A stretch of 64,000 nt of DNA, from contig JAEZHI010000040.1 of NCBI GenBank assembly GCA_023436885.1, forward strand, positions 310,001-374,000. The letters are read 5' to 3'. Both the position numbers and the translations under genes were made by a program. The notes under the pieces are model-generated. The model was not told the origin of the DNA, ran no database searches, and saw nothing but the letters and a program-made list of their open reading frames with translations. Origin of the DNA: Pseudomonadota bacterium (GTDB lineage Bacteria; Pseudomonadota; Alphaproteobacteria; Rhizobiales; Pleomorphomonadaceae). This document shows, in pieces, positions 1-9,203 of this stretch. How positions within the stretch are numbered: the stretch's first letter is position 1; the number at the start of each line of letters is the position of its first letter.

Positions 1-1041
1 CGGCAGCAGCGCCTTGCTGAAGGTGCCGGTGTAGAGCACCCGGTTCGCCTGATCGAGCCCCTGCAACGAGGCGATGGGGTGGCCGTCGTAGCGGAACTCG
101 CTGTCGTAATCGTCCTCGACGATCCAGGAGCCATGCTCGCGGGCATAGGCCAGAAGCTCCAGCCGGCGCGGCAGCGACAGCACGGCTCCCACCGGATACT
201 GGTTCGACGGCGTCACGTAGAACAGCGCCGGCGGCTCGAAGTCTTCGGCCTGAAGCGGCGCCGTCATGATGCCCTCGCGATCGACCGGCAGGCCGACGAT
301 GCTGGCGCCGTTGAACGCCAGGCACTGGCGGGCCGGCGGATAGCAAGGATCCTCCACCACCACCCGGTCGCCGGGCGAAGCCAGCACGCGAAAGGCGAGA
401 TCGAGCGCCTGCTGGGTGCCGGCGGTGATGAACACCTGCTCTGCTGTGCAGCGCACGCCGCGCGACACCGCGAGATGGGCGACGATGGCCGAGCGCAGCG
501 CCGGCTCACCCTGCACGTCGCCATAGCCCTCGAAGGCATAGTTGATGTGGCGGCCGGCCAGCCGCCCGAGCACACCGGCCGTTCGCTCGTCATGGGCCAT
601 GCGGCCGGTGACGAAGGGCAGCATCTTCTGCGAGGCAAGGCTCGGACCCGACGTGAGCACGCGCCGGGCCTGCGCAGAAACATCGCGGCGGGCATCGTCG
701 GTGGCCGGCTCGCGGTGGTCGCCAGCCTTGGCCGGACGGTCCCGCACGCCGGAGGCGATGTAGGTGCCCGAGCCGTGGCGAGCCAGTGCGTAGCCCTCGG
801 CGATCAGGATGTCATAGGCCTCGGCCACCGTGCCGCGCGACAGCCGCCACTCCTCGGCTGCAAGACGGGTGGAAGGCAGACGCTCGCCCGCATCGAGCCG
901 GCCATCGGCAATCGCCTCGCGTAGCGCCAGATAAAGCTGTCGCGCCAGCGAGGCCGGCGAGGCCGGATCGACCTTGGGCCGGAAGGCGGCGGAGGGGCCC
1001 TCGCGCCGTCTACGCAAGTTGGTCTCGGCCAAGTGGCTCAC
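1..1041 (-). CDS. MocR/PdxR-type GntR regulator with aminotransferase-like domain (3' end outside window)
   Basis: The N-terminal part is a GntR winged helix (LYLALREAIADGRL, then LPSTRLAAEEWRLSRGTVAEAYDIL). It is followed by a fold-type I aminotransferase-like domain with the segments NYAFEGYGDVQGEP, ITAGTQQALDLAFRVL, EDPCYPP and EDDYDSEFRYDG, and it runs off the window at TFSKALLP, the expected PLP-lysine region. There is no ATG near the start; a GTG at 1039-1041 just before SHLAETNLRRR is my choice. MocR proteins are PLP- or amino-acid-responsive regulators that usually control a divergent gene. Here the divergent neighbours are a C39-like protein and a D-Ala-D-Ala ligase, as for DdlR of Brevibacillus. 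The target is inferred from position only. Confidence 0.9.
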   Translation of the reverse strand, partial: MSHLAETNLRRRREGPSAAFRPKVDPASPASLARQLYLALREAIADGRLDAGERLPSTRLAAEEWRLSRGTVAEAYDILIAEGYALARHGSGTYIASGVRDRPAKAGDHREPATDDARRDVSAQARRVLTSGPSLASQKMLPFVTGRMAHDERTAGVLGRLAGRHINYAFEGYGDVQGEPALRSAIVAHLAVSRGVRCTAEQVFITAGTQQALDLAFRVLASPGDRVVVEDPCYPPARQCLAFNGASIVGLPVDREGIMTAPLQAEDFEPPALFYVTPSNQYPVGAVLSLPRRLELLAYAREHGSWIVEDDYDSEFRYDGHPIASLQGLDQANRVLYTGTFSKALLP

Positions 1042-1125
1042 CCCGCGCGTAAATAGTGGCTCTTTAAATGGGCCCGATAATGCGGTTTCGTCAGGCCACT
1101 TTCAAGCGAGATGTGATTCTACCCG

Positions 1126-1746
1126 ATGGATATGCCTGTTCGCGCCGTGCCTTACTTCAGCCAATGGGAAACACCGGAGATGACGCTCGACGTCGTCGCC
1201 GAGGGCGAGGCGGCCCTGCTCCGCGACCCTAAGTGGGCGCAGTCGGGCGCCGAAACGGTGGAGGAATATGCCCGCTGGGCCGGCAACGTCTGCGGCATGG
1301 CCTGCCTCAAGATGATCCTCGCCTCGCGCGGCGCGCTGCACCCCATCCTGGAGCTGGCCCGCGCCGCCACCGAGTACGGCGGCTATGTCGTCAGCGCCGA
1401 TGGAGCGAGCATCAAGGGCCTGATCTACGCGCCCTTCGTCCGCATGGTCTCCGAGCGCTTCGGACTGAAGGCCGAGGTGGTCACCGGCATCGATACGGCG
1501 CAACTGCCGTGTCTGCTCAGCCGCTTTCCCTTCTTCATGGCTTCCGTGCACCACTCGATCCGCTGGCCGGACCGCGAGCCGCCATCCAAGGGCGGGCATC
1601 TGGTGCTGGTCACGGCGGCGACGCCCGACACCATCCGCTTCCACAATCCCTCCGGCCACCAGCGCGACACCCAGGCCGACGTGGTGCTGCCGCTCACAGA
1701 TTTCGACCGCTTCTTCGCCAACCGCGGCATCGCGGTGGGCGCCTGA
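1126..1746 (+). CDS. C39-like (papain-fold) cysteine peptidase family protein
   Basis: This 206-residue protein has the C39_2-type pattern. A cysteine lies in NVCGMACLKMIL (Cys56), a histidine in KGGHLVLV (His158), and an Asn follows in FHNPSG (174). It has no signal peptide or membrane segment, so it is probably cytoplasmic. The gene starts 84 bp from the divergent MocR gene and ends 28 bp before the D-Ala-D-Ala ligase, so the two are probably co-transcribed. C39 domains cleave peptides or transfer acyl groups; the substrate is unknown. The linkage to ddl suggests peptidoglycan-precursor or dipeptide metabolism. The ribosome-binding site is weak and a second ATG lies two codons downstream. 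Confidence 0.75.
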   Translation: MDMPVRAVPYFSQWETPEMTLDVVAEGEAALLRDPKWAQSGAETVEEYARWAGNVCGMACLKMILASRGALHPILELARAATEYGGYVVSADGASIKGLIYAPFVRMVSERFGLKAEVVTGIDTAQLPCLLSRFPFFMASVHHSIRWPDREPPSKGGHLVLVTAATPDTIRFHNPSGHQRDTQADVVLPLTDFDRFFANRGIAVGA

Positions 1747-1774
1747 CCTTCCCTCCCAGACCTGAGATCCCCCC

Positions 1775-2848
1775 ATGACAACCGCAACCAAACTCCGCAT
1801 CGCCGTGCTGTTCGGCGGCCGCTCCTCCGAGCACGACGTCTCCGTCATGTCGGGCACCAACGTGATGGCGGCGCTGTCGCCGGAGAAATACGAGGCGGTG
1901 CCGATCTTCATCACCCATGACGGCCGCTGGTTCGAGAGCCGCTTCGACGGCAAGACGCTGACCAAGCCCGAGAGCGGCACCGAACTGGCGCTGGTGCCCG
2001 GCGGGCGCGGCCGCATGCTGGCCATCGGCACGGACGGCAAGATCAGCCACGCCGGCAAGATCGATGCGCTGTTCCCGGTGCTGCACGGCCTCTACGGCGA
2101 GGACGGATCGGTGCAGGGCCTGGCCGAAGTGGCGCGCGTGCCGCTGGTCGGTTGCGGCATTCTCGGCTCGGCCACGGCGCTCGACAAGGTGATCACCAAG
2201 CGCCTGCTGCGCGCCGCCGGCATCCCCGTCGCCCGCGAGGCGGTGCTGCATGCCGGTGAGGCCGCCGATTTCGCCGCGCTGGAGCGCGAGCTCGGCCTGC
2301 CGCTGTTCATCAAGCCGGCGCGGCAGGGCTCGTCGGTCGGCGTGCGCAAGGTGTCGGGCAGCCAGGAGTTCTTGCCGGCGATTCACGAGGCCTTTAGCTA
2401 TGACGACAGCCTGTTGGCCGAGGAGTTCATCAAGGGCCGCGAGATCGAGTTCAGCGTGCTTGAGGACGAGAACGGCGGCCTCTTCGTCTCCCACCCCGGC
2501 GAGATCGTGCCGGCCGAGAGCCACGGTTTCTACAGCTACGACGCCAAATACATCGATGCCGCGGGCGCCGCGCTGAAGGTGCCGGCCGAACTGCCGCCCG
2601 AGCTGGAGGCGTCCATGCAGGAAACGGCCGGCCGCGCCTTCCGGGCGCTCGGCTGCGACGGCATGGCGCGCGTCGACTTCTTCCTGATGGAGGGTGGCCG
2701 CTTCCTGGTCAACGAGGTGAACACCATCCCCGGCTTCACCAACATCAGCATGTATCCCAAGGCGATGGGCGTGAGCGGCGTCGGCTATGCCGAACTCATC
2801 GACCGATTGATCGCCCACGGCCTTGCGCGGGCCGGCGCGGTGAACTGA
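1775..2848 (+). CDS. ddl: D-alanine--D-alanine ligase
   Basis: This ATP-grasp enzyme joins two D-alanines for the peptidoglycan stem peptide in the cytoplasm. It shows the Ddl N-terminal motif VLFGGRSSEHDVSVMSG near residue 10, LHGLYGEDGSVQG, the ATP-grasp segment FIKPARQGSSVGV, and the C-terminal metal-binding signature FLVNEVNTIPGFTNISMYPK. At 357 residues it belongs to the longer DdlA/VanA-like class. It sits outside any mur-fts cluster, behind a C39-like gene and divergent from a MocR regulator. It may therefore be a second, regulated Ddl or a dipeptide ligase of other specificity, rather than the housekeeping copy. Confidence 0.92.
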   Translation: MTTATKLRIAVLFGGRSSEHDVSVMSGTNVMAALSPEKYEAVPIFITHDGRWFESRFDGKTLTKPESGTELALVPGGRGRMLAIGTDGKISHAGKIDALFPVLHGLYGEDGSVQGLAEVARVPLVGCGILGSATALDKVITKRLLRAAGIPVAREAVLHAGEAADFAALERELGLPLFIKPARQGSSVGVRKVSGSQEFLPAIHEAFSYDDSLLAEEFIKGREIEFSVLEDENGGLFVSHPGEIVPAESHGFYSYDAKYIDAAGAALKVPAELPPELEASMQETAGRAFRALGCDGMARVDFFLMEGGRFLVNEVNTIPGFTNISMYPKAMGVSGVGYAELIDRLIAHGLARAGAVN

Positions 2849-2882
2849 GCGACGGCAGCGGGGCGGTCCGGGCCGTTTTCGA

Positions 2883-3860
2883 TCAGTCCGGATCATGCCC
2901 GTACGAACTGAAGTCGTTAGGGTATTCGAGGGGCCGCGCCGCCGGCTTCGTGTCTTGCGCAGTCAGCCTGTACTGGCGCGGGGAGCATCCGTGCATCCGC
3001 TTGAACGCTCGAGCAAACGAGCGTTCGCAGTCATAGCCGATCGCAAGACCGATCTCGGCGGCGGAGTCCTGGCTCGTCGCCAGTCGATCTTGCGCCAGCA
3101 GCATCCGCCACTGCGTCAGATAGTCGAGCGGCGCTATCCCCATCGCCGCCCTGAACTTCAGCGCGAAGCTGGTGCGCGACATGCCGCTGATGGCGGCGAG
3201 CGACTGGAGTGTCCAGCGGTGCTCCGGCTCGGCGTGCATCGCGCCGACGGCTGCACGCAGCCGCGTATCGGCCAAGGCGGCCAGCCAGCCGGTGGGTGGA
3301 CGGCTGGCTTCTGCCATAGAGGCGCGAAGCGCCTGCACCAGCATCATCGTCACGAGCTGATGGGCAAGAAGATTGGTGCCGGCGCGCGGGGCGCGCAGTT
3401 CCGATGCCAGGCGGTCCACGCACCAGGCCATCACCTCTCGGTCCTGTCCCTCGCGAAAGCGGACGACCGGCGGCATCGCGCCGAAAAGCAGATGGGCTTG
3501 CCCGCGCGCCAGGGCGAAAAACCCACCCACCGCGAGGAAGTCGCCGCCGCCGTTGATGGTCACGACACGCCCGTCGAAGGCTGCCGGGAGAACCGCCTCC
3601 AGGCTCAATGGCTCGACCGCCTTGCCGCCGGCTATACGGAAGGGCAGGCCTTGGGTGGCGAGGAAACATTCGCCCGCCCGGATCTCGATCGGCGTTTCCG
3701 CGTCGTCGAGCCATAAGGAACACATTCCTTCCACGACCGCGAAGAACTTGATCCCGTCATGAACGGGAAACTGGATCGCCCAGTCGCCGCCGGCGTCGAG
3801 GCCGGCCGCTCCATAACTGCGGATCTTGAGCAGACGAAGGAGGTCGGATAGCGGGTCCAC
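2883..3860 (-). CDS. AraC family regulator with cupin-type sensor domain
   Basis: The protein has 325 residues. The N-terminal half is a cupin-like domain of the AraC Cupin_6 type (MDPLSDLLRLLKIRS, WAIQFP, GMCSLWLDDAETP). The C-terminal AraC double helix-turn-helix spans about residues 215-310 (RWTLQSLAAISGMSRTSFALKF and the GYDCERSFARAFKRMHG region). It is transcribed away from two short-chain dehydrogenases across a 100-bp gap (3861-3960). Regulators of this class commonly control the divergent oxidoreductase genes, so it is the likely local activator. The inducer is unknown. Confidence 0.9.
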   Translation of the reverse strand: MDPLSDLLRLLKIRSYGAAGLDAGGDWAIQFPVHDGIKFFAVVEGMCSLWLDDAETPIEIRAGECFLATQGLPFRIAGGKAVEPLSLEAVLPAAFDGRVVTINGGGDFLAVGGFFALARGQAHLLFGAMPPVVRFREGQDREVMAWCVDRLASELRAPRAGTNLLAHQLVTMMLVQALRASMAEASRPPTGWLAALADTRLRAAVGAMHAEPEHRWTLQSLAAISGMSRTSFALKFRAAMGIAPLDYLTQWRMLLAQDRLATSQDSAAEIGLAIGYDCERSFARAFKRMHGCSPRQYRLTAQDTKPAARPLEYPNDFSSYGHDPD

Positions 3861-3960
3861 GATGCAACTTTGAACGATCTGCTACAAATACGGTACTTTC
3901 TGACATAGCACGGACCGCCTCACCTGCCTACTCTGCTGTCATCTCAGTCAGGAGGACAAG

Positions 3961-4713
3961 ATGGGCCGGCTTGCAGGAAAGCATGCATTGATCACCGGCG
4001 GGTCGAGCGGGATCGGGCTCGAAACGGCGCGCCAGTTCTTGTCTGAAGGCGCCAAAGTGGCCATCACCGGGCGGGGCCAGGCGGGCCTGGACGACGCGAG
4101 GCGGCAGCTCGGCGACGCCCTCCTGACCTTTCAGGCCGACGCGTCGGACCTCGACGGGCAGGCGGCCATTGCAGGCGAGCTGTCCCGTGTCTGGCCGAAG
4201 CTCGACATCCTCATGTGCAATGCCGCCGACACCACGCAGTTACCGTTGGAGGAATGGACCCCCGACCGCTTCGACCAGCTCATTGCGACCAATCTGAAAG
4301 GCCCGATCTTTCTCATTCAGTCGCTGCTGTCGTTCTTCGCTCGACCGGCTTCGATCATTCTGATCGGCTCGGTGTCCGCCCTGATCGGGCATCGCCACTC
4401 CACCGTCTATGGTGCTGCCAAGGCCGGTCTGACGGCCCTGGCATCCGGCTTGTCCTACGAGCTGAAGGGGCGTGGGATTCGCGTTAACGCGATCAGCCCG
4501 GGCCCTGTCGTCACCAACGCGCTCAAGGCCCTGGATCCGGCGACGCGCGAAGCCCTCTATCGGGAGTTCGCCAGCCAGGTTCCGATCGGGCGGAATGGCC
4601 AGGCGGCGGAGATCGCCAAGGCGGCCGTCTATCTCGGTTCCGACGAGTCGGCCTTCACCGTCGCCCAGTTGCTCCGGATCGACGGGGGGCTCGGCCATGT
4701 CGCGGTCGATTGA
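3961..4713 (+). CDS. SDR family oxidoreductase
   Basis: This 250-residue classical short-chain dehydrogenase has the cofactor motif TGGSSGIG near residue 12 and NAA after LDILMC. The catalytic Ser (IGSVSALIG) and YGAAK (YxxxK) are present, and a PG motif follows (NAISPGPV). The start is preceded by an aggagg-like site at about 3951. The next SDR gene overlaps its last 17 bp, so the two are translationally coupled. Substrate unknown; expression is probably under the divergent AraC regulator. Confidence 0.88.
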   Translation: MGRLAGKHALITGGSSGIGLETARQFLSEGAKVAITGRGQAGLDDARRQLGDALLTFQADASDLDGQAAIAGELSRVWPKLDILMCNAADTTQLPLEEWTPDRFDQLIATNLKGPIFLIQSLLSFFARPASIILIGSVSALIGHRHSTVYGAAKAGLTALASGLSYELKGRGIRVNAISPGPVVTNALKALDPATREALYREFASQVPIGRNGQAAEIAKAAVYLGSDESAFTVAQLLRIDGGLGHVAVD

Positions 4714-5542
4714 TATGGGCGCGCCCCGCATCGGCGTGGTGACGGGCGCAACCGGCGGCCTCGGCCGCGAGATTGCGCGCGGGCTGGTCCGCGACGGCAT
4801 GACCGTCATCCTCGGCGTGAGGGATGCACGCAAGGGCGAGACGGTGCGGGCAGAGCTTGGCCGGGAGCCGGGAGGTGGGCGTGTCGACGTCCTGCCGCTC
4901 GATCTCGCCAGCATGGCGTCGGTGCGGCAGTTCGCGGCCAGCGTCGCCGAGCGGCATTCGTCAATCGATCTCCTGGTCAATAACGCCGGCGCCTGGTTCA
5001 ACGAGCGTCGACTGTCGCCCGACGGGCACGAGATGACGCTGGCGACGAACATGCTCGGTCCTTACGTTCTGACCCGCTCCCTGCTGCCGCTCCTGCGCGC
5101 GGGCGCACCTTCGCGGATCATCAACATCGTCTCTGCCGCGACGGGTGGCTACGATGTCGACGACCTGGAGTGGACGCGGCGGCGCTACAACGGCTTCAAG
5201 GCCTACACGCAGTCCAAGCAGGCCTTGCGCTTCATGACCTGGATGCTGAGCCGCGAGCTCGAGGCTACGGACGTGGTCGCCAATGCAGTCTCTCCCGGCT
5301 TCGTCGCCTCCGGTTTCCTGGACCATGCCACCGGGATGGTCGCGATGCTGTTGCGGCTGTTGAAGCCGTTCGCCGTCTCGCCCGCGAAAGCAGCATCGAC
5401 CCCGCTTTGGGTGGCCCTTGCACCGGAGTGGGAGAGCCGGACCGGCAAGTATGTCGAAAACCACAAGGAGAAAGACCGAGGACGATCCGATCAGGCAGAT
5501 CTTGACGCCCTTGGTCGGTGGCTTCGCCAAACGGCCGAGTGA
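4697..5542 (+). CDS. SDR family oxidoreductase (retinol dehydrogenase-like)
   Basis: The predicted product is 281 residues. It has the cofactor motif TGATGGLG, LVNNAGAW, a catalytic Ser in NIVSAATGG, and YTQSK (YxxxK) placed later than in classical SDRs, resembling the WWOX/retinol-dehydrogenase-like group. The open frame extends further upstream, but the ATG at 4697 follows a GGGGGG run at about 4684 with correct spacing and is the better start; ATG 4715 is the alternative. It overlaps the preceding SDR gene by 17 bp and shares its operon. Substrate unknown. Confidence 0.85.
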   Translation: MSRSIDMGAPRIGVVTGATGGLGREIARGLVRDGMTVILGVRDARKGETVRAELGREPGGGRVDVLPLDLASMASVRQFAASVAERHSSIDLLVNNAGAWFNERRLSPDGHEMTLATNMLGPYVLTRSLLPLLRAGAPSRIINIVSAATGGYDVDDLEWTRRRYNGFKAYTQSKQALRFMTWMLSRELEATDVVANAVSPGFVASGFLDHATGMVAMLLRLLKPFAVSPAKAASTPLWVALAPEWESRTGKYVENHKEKDRGRSDQADLDALGRWLRQTAE

Positions 5543-5592
5543 AACAGATCAGCTAAGCGGCCCGTGACAACTTCAACCGGTCGCTCCCGCTG

Positions 5593-6498
<906 letters not shown>

Positions 6499-6740
6499 GC
6501 CGCACCTGTGATCCGATTTCCCCGAACGGAACCGTTTCTAACATGCGAGCGACCGGGTCGCCGCACGATTTGTGAAACGGAACCTCAAATGCCGTGAAGA
6601 AGCACTGTCTACTCAGGGGCGCAGCGACATGCGATCTCTTGTGTCAACGAAGCCGACGGCAACAGGCCGGGCTTCGGTGAACCGAACAACATGACGCCTT
6701 GGCAGAGAGCCGGGCACACCAGCCAACCTCGGAGGTTGAT

Positions 6741-7982
6741 ATGAGCAAGTCAGCATCGCTGGCCTCGGCCGAACTTTGCCTCGACGGCGCCGGCCCGGCA
6801 TGGACCACCACCCCCTCACCCGCTGCGGCCGAAAGCGGCGGCACCCTGACGCTACTGGCGCTGGCGCTCGGTAGTTTCGTGATCGGAACGTCGGAGTTCG
6901 CCAGCATGGGCATCATCGGGCTGTTCTCGGAAAGCCTGGGATTGAGCGTGCCCACCGCCACCAACGCCATCACCGCCTATGCCTTCGGCGTGGTGATCGG
7001 CGCCCCACTGGTCACCCTGATGGCGGCCCGGCTCAACCGGCGGACGCTGCTGCTGGCGCTGATGGCCATCCTGGTGGTCGGCAATCTGCTGTCGGCCTTC
7101 GCCAGCAACCTCGGCTGGCTGATGGTGGCCCGCTTCATCAGCGGCATGCCGCAGGGCGCCTATTTCGGGGCCGGCGCGGTGGTCGCCGCCCATGTCGTCG
7201 GGGCGGGACGGTCGGGCAAGGCCTTCGCCATCGTCATGACTGGCCTGACGGTGGCCACCATCTTCGGCTCGCCGCTCGCCACCTTCATGGGGCAGACCCT
7301 CGGCTGGCGGCAAACCTATGTCGCCATCGCCGTGCTCGCCGCCGTGGGTCTCGCGGCCGTCCACCAATGGGTGCCGCGCACCAGGGCGCTCGACGGCGTG
7401 CCGGTGATCCAGGAACTGTCGGCCCTGCGCAAGGGCGCGGTCTGGGGTGTCATGCTGGTGGCCGCCATCGGTGTCGGCAGCATCTTCGCCGTCTACACCT
7501 TCATCGGCCTGATGGTCACCGACGTCGCCCATCTCTCCGAAAGCATGATCCCGGTCGCGCTCGCCCTGTTCGGCATCGGCATGACGGCCGGCAACCTTGT
7601 CGGCGGCCAGCTGGCCGATCGCTCCTCCACACGCGGCATCGTCTTCGGTTATGGCAGTGCGCTGCTGGTGATGGCCGCGCTTGCCCTGGGTGGCGCCAGC
7701 CCCTGGCTGCTCTTCCCGGCCCTGCTCGGCGTCGGCGCCGCCATGATGGCCGCCATCCCGACCATCCAGGTGCGGCTCACCGGCTTCGCCCCGGAGGCCC
7801 CCAGCCTGATGGGCGCCATGAACCTCGCCTCGCTCAATGCCGCCAATGCGCTGGGCGCCTGGGCCGGCGGGCTGACCATCGGCGCCGGCTTCGGTGTGCT
7901 CTCCGCCGTGTGGGCCGGCTTCGCCCTCACCCTCGCCGGCCTGATCCTGTTCGGCCTGACGCTGGTCATCACGCGCCGCTGA
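6741..7982 (+). CDS. MFS transporter, DHA1 family (AraJ/SotB-like exporter)
   Basis: This 413-residue protein has about 12 hydrophobic segments beginning at LLALALGSFVIGTSEF near residue 35. The sequence TSEFASMGIIG resembles the motif at the same place in AraJ/SotB/PbuE-type sugar or drug exporters (TEFVxMGLL). MAARLNRRTLLL after TM2 is the MFS motif A region. The start at 6741 is fixed by GGAGG at 6731-6735; an upstream in-frame ATG lacks such a site. The gene is divergent from a LysR regulator. A strong hairpin (8009-8039) follows it, suggesting a single-gene transcript. Substrate unknown. Confidence 0.9.
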   Translation: MSKSASLASAELCLDGAGPAWTTTPSPAAAESGGTLTLLALALGSFVIGTSEFASMGIIGLFSESLGLSVPTATNAITAYAFGVVIGAPLVTLMAARLNRRTLLLALMAILVVGNLLSAFASNLGWLMVARFISGMPQGAYFGAGAVVAAHVVGAGRSGKAFAIVMTGLTVATIFGSPLATFMGQTLGWRQTYVAIAVLAAVGLAAVHQWVPRTRALDGVPVIQELSALRKGAVWGVMLVAAIGVGSIFAVYTFIGLMVTDVAHLSESMIPVALALFGIGMTAGNLVGGQLADRSSTRGIVFGYGSALLVMAALALGGASPWLLFPALLGVGAAMMAAIPTIQVRLTGFAPEAPSLMGAMNLASLNAANALGAWAGGLTIGAGFGVLSAVWAGFALTLAGLILFGLTLVITRR

Positions 7983-8008
7983 GCCGACCTCGACAACCAG
8001 GAGCAAAG

Positions 8009-8050
8009 CGCGCAAGCGGCCCGAAATGCCGCTTGCGCGATATTGTTGAA
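8009..8050 (+). terminator. Rho-independent-like terminator after MFS gene
   Basis: There is a perfect 12-bp stem (8009-8020 with 8028-8039) around a 7-nt loop, followed by the moderately T-rich tract ATATTGTTG. It lies 26 bp after the MFS stop codon. The rest of 7983-8252 holds no convincing gene. Confidence 0.7.
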
Positions 8051-8252
8051 TACGGCAGTCTGGTATGGCGTAACAGACTGTCCTGCAGCTTACGGGTTTG
8101 CGTATCGTCGACCTTTGCGACCGCGTCCGAGATCCAGCTGGTCGATGTCGTTGAGTTTGGCTGTTTCCATCAGAGCATGATGACTGGCGTGCCCGGGCCC
8201 GCTCAACAGCTAGCGCTCCGCAAACCATCTCCATGCCGACACGGAGATTATC

Positions 8253-9035
8253 ATGTTGCGATACCTGATAACGGGGGCGACCGGCGGCATGGGCACTCCG
8301 CTCTGCCGGCGGCTCGCCAATGCTGGGCATGGCATCGTTCTGGCCGGCCGCAACCGAGCCGCGATGGAGCATCTGATTGCCGATCTCGGCACGGACGATC
8401 CACGGCGCTTTCAGGCGCTTGAGGTTGACATGACCGACCGCGTCTCGGTGACGCGCTTTGCGACAGCGCTCGAAGGGCTCGGCCAGCCGCTCGATGGCGC
8501 CGTCATCATGCCGCCGCAGCCGGCCCGCACCAACGACGCGCTTCCGCCCCCGGAAGCCTGGGACGCCCTGTTCGGCGGCAGCTTCATCGGCCCGCTCGAG
8601 GTTCTCAAGGCGGCCGTGTCCCGCATGCAGCCCAACCCTGCCGAGAGCCGCCGCGCCAAGGTGGTGATCGTCTCCGGTATCTCGTCGGCGCAGGTGCTCG
8701 GCCATTACGCGACGGGCAACGTGCTCCGAACCGCCTGGCTTGCCGAGGCCAAGACCCTCGCCTTCGCGCTGGGGCCGCGCGGCATCCACGTCAATACGGT
8801 GTCGTTCGGCGGCACGCTGACGCCGCACTATCTCGGCCTGCTGCAGGCGCGCGCCGATGCCGGCGGGGTGCCGCTCGACCACCTCCTGGTGACGGACACC
8901 GAGAACGTGCCGCTCCGCAAATATGGCACCCCGGAAGAGGCTGCCCGAACCATCGAGATGCTGCTCTCGGATGTGTCGGACCATCTGACGGGCATCAACC
9001 TGTTGCAGGACGGCGGCTTCACCAGAGCTTACTGA
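8253..9035 (+). CDS. SDR-like protein with altered YxxxK motif
   Basis: The 260-residue Rossmann protein has a clear SDR N-terminus (TGATGGMG, residues 7-14), an atypical VIMPPQPA where NNAG is expected, and a Ser in IVSGISSAQ. The usual YxxxK is YATGN, so the catalytic lysine is replaced by Asn. The C-terminus (LTGINLLQDGGFTRAY) is SDR-typical. It stands alone between the MFS gene and the permease, with a weak Shine-Dalgarno before ATG 8253. It may be a non-catalytic or differently acting SDR. Function unknown. Confidence 0.75.
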   Translation: MLRYLITGATGGMGTPLCRRLANAGHGIVLAGRNRAAMEHLIADLGTDDPRRFQALEVDMTDRVSVTRFATALEGLGQPLDGAVIMPPQPARTNDALPPPEAWDALFGGSFIGPLEVLKAAVSRMQPNPAESRRAKVVIVSGISSAQVLGHYATGNVLRTAWLAEAKTLAFALGPRGIHVNTVSFGGTLTPHYLGLLQARADAGGVPLDHLLVTDTENVPLRKYGTPEEAARTIEMLLSDVSDHLTGINLLQDGGFTRAY

Positions 9036-9203
9036 CGGCTCAGATCCGGCAACCGGCCCTCTCCAGACCCGCTTTCGCCTCAAATGCCCGGCACAAGCGC
9101 TTGGCCGTCAGCCATGTTCTGGCCACGGCCCCGACGCGCGCGAAATCCTCTAACCTTCGGTCCGGATTTCTGTCAGATGTACGGGAATCCACGAGGGCAC
9201 TTG

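Noticed and set aside
6852..9083. Very long open frame (743 codons) on the minus strand
   Set aside because: It is opposite the MFS and SDR genes, lacks any family pattern and is rich in Ala/Gly/His/Arg, as expected of a shadow of GC-rich genes.
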